Shown here piece by piece: positions 61,434 to 64,000 of a DNA stretch of 64,000 bases (positions within the stretch are counted from its first letter, which is position 1; each line of letters opens with the position of its first letter). A model generated the notes under the pieces. The model did not search any database. It had not been told where the DNA came from and saw only the letters and a list, made by a program, of their open reading frames with translations. Both the position numbers and the translations under genes were made by a program. Origin of the DNA: JAAXHB01 sp965221635 (lineage in GTDB: Bacteria > Actinomycetota > Acidimicrobiia > Acidimicrobiales > Aldehydirespiratoraceae); NCBI GenBank assembly GCA_965221635.1, contig OZ244902.1, forward strand, positions 2,790,001 through 2,854,000, written 5' to 3'.

Positions 61434-62963
61434 TCAGCGCTCCACGATCTTGAGGCGCACGTTGAAGAAGTTCACCACCGCCGAAATGGTCAACGAACAG
61501 GCAAGGTAGAACAGCATCCAGATCGACATCACCTCGAGGGTTTTGCCGGTCTGGTTGTAGATCGTCTGACCGACCTGCACCACCTCGCTGTAACCCACCG
61601 CGATGGCCAGCGACGTGTTCTTGGTGAGGTTGAGGTACTGGTTGCCCAGCGGGGGCATGATCACTCGCAGCGCCTGGGGCAGCACCACCCGGCGCAGCCT
61701 CGTGGCGGGGCGCAAACCCAGCGCCTGGGCGGCCTCGGTTTGGCCCTTGGGCACCGCCAGGATCCCGCCGCGCACGATCTCGGCGATGAACGCCCCTGTG
61801 TAGAGCACCACCCCGAAGAACACCGCCGCCAGGCTCAGGGTGAAGTTCAGACCGGCGGGCCCGTAGTTGGCGAAATTGCCGGGCTGAACGATGTCGGGCC
61901 GTTTGGCGTTGAGAGGCGGACCCGTGCGACCGTCGCCGAACTTGTCGCCGAGCACGCCGAACAGATCCGACGTGGAGTTCACCATCCAGCTCGCCAGTCC
62001 CGGCCACACCAACAGCACAAACGCCGATGCCAGTGCCGCGCCCACAACCGCGAAGATCATGCGGAACCAGTCGTCGTCTGTGAGCTTGCCCAAGCCCGCT
62101 GGTGTGCGGAGGCGGTTGAGGCGGCGCCTGATCCACCAACCCGCCGCCGTGAACGCCGCGACCACCACCACCAGTTGTGCCACCTGTTGAGGCACTTCGG
62201 CCACGGCATCGGACACCGCGTGAAACACGGCGCCGATCCAGCCGAATATTGGATGGGCCAACCAGCCCACCGCGGCGAAGGCCACGATCACCGCGGCGAG
62301 GCTCACGTTGGGAAAGGTCTCGCGTCCGGTGTTGTCGCGGACGCGCAGCCGCCTTGCGCGCACCCAAAACCCCACCGCGGCCCCTATCAGCAGGAACACC
62401 GCCCACTGGTAGAAGCCGTCATCGATGAACAGGCGGGGCACCGACAGTCCCTTGTTGGAAAGGTGAACCCAACCGTGAATCGGTCCCTGTTCGAGTTCCA
62501 CCCTTGGAAGCGACGAGATCACCGCTGCGAGCAGGTAGATCGTGACCAGGAGCGGAATGTTGCGCAGCAGTTCGATGTACACGCCCGAGATTCGGCGCAC
62601 GATCCAGTTGCTCGACAAGCGTCCCACCCCCGCCAGAACGCCGAGGATGGTGGCCGCGAAGATTCCGCCGATGGCGAGCCGGATGGTGTTGACCATGCCC
62701 ACCCACAAGGCGCGCCCGCCGGTGTTGGGATCGGTGTCTATGCCCTCGAAGAGGTTCACACCGGGATCGACGCCCAGAAAGTCGTACCCGGTGGGGATGC
62801 TGTTGGCCCGAAGGTTGTCGCCTGCCCTGGTGGCCAGGAACCACAGCGCGAACAGCACCAACAGCAGCGTGGACACCTGAGCCACCCATTTCACAACCGT
62901 GGCATCGCGGTAGAGCGGAGGCCGCTGTGTGCGCACGTCGCTGTTGCGGTCGGCCGCGTTCAT
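61434..62963 (-). CDS. Amino-acid ABC transporter permease (AapQ-like, extended)
   Basis: A 509-residue permease. YIELLRNIPLLVTIY and the C-terminal EAA loop TGAFIAEIVRGGILAVPKGQTEAAQALGL match the AapQ/HisQ group, with LPQALRVIMPPLGNQYLNLTKNTSLA after it. Extra membrane spans and a periplasmic-type loop separate the two halves of the permease fold, as in AapQ. It pairs with the AapM-like permease. Confidence 0.9.
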   Translation of the reverse strand: MNAADRNSDVRTQRPPLYRDATVVKWVAQVSTLLLVLFALWFLATRAGDNLRANSIPTGYDFLGVDPGVNLFEGIDTDPNTGGRALWVGMVNTIRLAIGGIFAATILGVLAGVGRLSSNWIVRRISGVYIELLRNIPLLVTIYLLAAVISSLPRVELEQGPIHGWVHLSNKGLSVPRLFIDDGFYQWAVFLLIGAAVGFWVRARRLRVRDNTGRETFPNVSLAAVIVAFAAVGWLAHPIFGWIGAVFHAVSDAVAEVPQQVAQLVVVVAAFTAAGWWIRRRLNRLRTPAGLGKLTDDDWFRMIFAVVGAALASAFVLLVWPGLASWMVNSTSDLFGVLGDKFGDGRTGPPLNAKRPDIVQPGNFANYGPAGLNFTLSLAAVFFGVVLYTGAFIAEIVRGGILAVPKGQTEAAQALGLRPATRLRRVVLPQALRVIMPPLGNQYLNLTKNTSLAIAVGYSEVVQVGQTIYNQTGKTLEVMSIWMLFYLACSLTISAVVNFFNVRLKIVER

Positions 62964-63097
62964 GCCCCGACGCTCCCAAAGTCGGCGCCCAATTCGCGGC
63001 GCAACGCCCCGTCCCCAGACAACCGTCGCAGGGCCACGGCCACCGGGCGCCTCAGAGATACGGGTCTGTCAAGTGTCACGATGCCAGGCGAACGCCA

Positions 63098-63127
63098 AAG
63101 GAGGCCGGGGTTTCCCCCGGCCTCCTT
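63098..63127 (-). terminator. Strong hairpin between the binding-protein and permease genes
   Basis: A 13-bp perfect stem (63098-63110 with 63115-63127) and a 4-nt loop lie about 60 nt beyond the binding-protein stop. Only a short U-run follows on the minus strand, so it may act as a partial terminator or mRNA 3'-end stabiliser that lets the binding protein be made in excess of the permeases. Confidence 0.65.
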
Positions 63128-63187
63128 CAGGAACGAGGACCTCCGCACCGCCCTAATGCGACGCGGAAGCCGAATGAAAGGTGTCGA

Positions 63188-64000
63188 TCAGCGCGCCGGC
63201 GGAGCGTAGATCAGGCCTCCGTCGAGCCAGCCTGCGTTGGCGGAGCCTTCCCGGACGAGGCCCACCGGGCCAAGGTTGCGGGTGAACACCTCGTCGTAGT
63301 TACCGACCTGGCCGATGACCTGCCAGAAGGCATCCGGGGAAAGGCCCATGCCGGTCTGGAGTTCGCCCTCACCACCGAGCAGACGGCCGACCTCGGCGTC
63401 GGGCGGATCGGCGGCCATGGCGGCGACGTTGTCGGAGTTCACGCCCTTCTCGTCGGCGATGATCATCGCGTACACGGTCCAGTTGACAGCGTCGGCGAAC
63501 ATCGAATCGTTCTGGCCGTACACCGGGCCGAGGGGCTCCTTGGAGATCGGCGTCGCCGGGAAGATCACCCACTCCTCGTCGTCGGGCTGGTTGTTCACCT
63601 TGCGGCCAACCAGGCCCGAGCCGTCGGTGGTGATCACGTCACAGGCGCCGTTCACGAAGTTGTCGGTGACAATGTCGAAGTCCTCGAAAGTGCTCAATTC
63701 GATGTTCACGCCTGCTGCGTCTGCGGCGTCGGCGATGTTCTTCTCGGTGGTTGTGCCCGCGTTGGTGCAAACCACGGCGCCCTCGAGGTCTCCCACATCC
63801 GATGCGGCCGAGAAGCCGTCGCTGACCCGTGCCATCAGCTGCTGGCCGTCGTAGTAGGTGGTGGGGCCGAAGTCCATGCCGATTTCGGTGTCGCGGCTCT
63901 GGGTCCAGGTGGAGTTGCGCATCAGCAGGTCAACAGCTCCTGTTTGCACCGCCGAGAAGCGCTCGGCCGCGGTGAGTGGTGTGAACTCCACCGCGCCCGC
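63188..64000 (-). CDS. Amino-acid ABC transporter substrate-binding protein, 5' partial (AapJ-like)
   Basis: The frame runs off the window end, so signal peptide and N-terminus are missing. The visible 270 residues are a family 3 solute-binding protein: LTAAERFSAVQTGAVDLLMRN, GMDFGPTTYYDGQQ, VCTNAGTTTEKNIAD and the C-terminal YDEVFTRNLG of the general L-amino-acid binders. It is first in the operon. Confidence 0.92.
   Translation of the reverse strand, partial: AGAVEFTPLTAAERFSAVQTGAVDLLMRNSTWTQSRDTEIGMDFGPTTYYDGQQLMARVSDGFSAASDVGDLEGAVVCTNAGTTTEKNIADAADAAGVNIELSTFEDFDIVTDNFVNGACDVITTDGSGLVGRKVNNQPDDEEWVIFPATPISKEPLGPVYGQNDSMFADAVNWTVYAMIIADEKGVNSDNVAAMAADPPDAEVGRLLGGEGELQTGMGLSPDAFWQVIGQVGNYDEVFTRNLGPVGLVREGSANAGWLDGGLIYAPPAR

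Overview
The window is high-GC DNA from an actinobacterium, probably class Acidimicrobiia (inference). Pointers are a complete Pup/proteasome block (dop, pup with a C-terminal GGQ, prcB, prcA, pafA, pafB, pafC), an F420-type LLM oxidoreductase, tatC next to a HelY-like helicase, and the gene order ComF-like / hpf / secA / prfB / ftsE / ftsX. GTG and TTG starts and 4-nt GTGA overlaps are frequent. I cannot name the genus.

Layout. 1-7.7 kb: sugar-nucleotide and envelope genes (partial membrane protein, GT2, manB, Trm112-like, manA) and adenosylhomocysteinase. 7.8-11.8 kb: AhpD-like protein and three lipid/redox enzymes (LLM, SDR, epimerase). 11.9-18.8 kb: ComF-like PRTase, hpf, secA, prfB, ftsE, ftsX. 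18.8-21.3 kb: alanine dehydrogenase and acyl-CoA dehydrogenase on the minus strand. 21.6-22.0 kb: tmRNA (ssrA). 22.5-32.5 kb: one giant secreted repeat protein of about 3,337 residues. 32.7-35.0 kb: a DNA methyltransferase convergent with an EVE-like/PD-(D/E)XK-like protein, with a hidden 54-codon ORF between them. 35.3-44.2 kb: alcohol dehydrogenase, a protein with an Arg/Asp-rich linker and acidic tail, crotonase, Nudix, GNAT, acidic zinc-ribbon protein, a tandem-domain ThyX-like protein and an M20 amidohydrolase. 44.4-58.4 kb: mostly minus-strand Pup/proteasome - signal peptidase - Tat - helicase block, interrupted by a convergent glycerophosphodiesterase. 58.6-64 kb: a polar amino-acid ABC transporter (AapJQMP type) whose binding protein runs off the window.

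How the genes work together. Dop deamidates Pup, PafA ligates it, and PrcA/PrcB degrade tagged proteins; the ATPase Mpa/ARC is not here. PafB/PafC are WYL regulators. SecA, LepB, TatB-like and TatC give two export routes and signal cleavage. hpf, prfB and ssrA are ribosome-related, but smpB is not seen beside ssrA.

The most interesting parts are the accessory stretch after ssrA (giant adhesin-like gene plus the modification/restriction-like pair), the tandem ThyX-like protein, an orphan DAGK-type C-terminal domain, and a recurrent class of short tandem repeats with 12-, 15- or 18-bp units in and between unrelated genes. All identifications come from reading motifs by eye; no database search was run.
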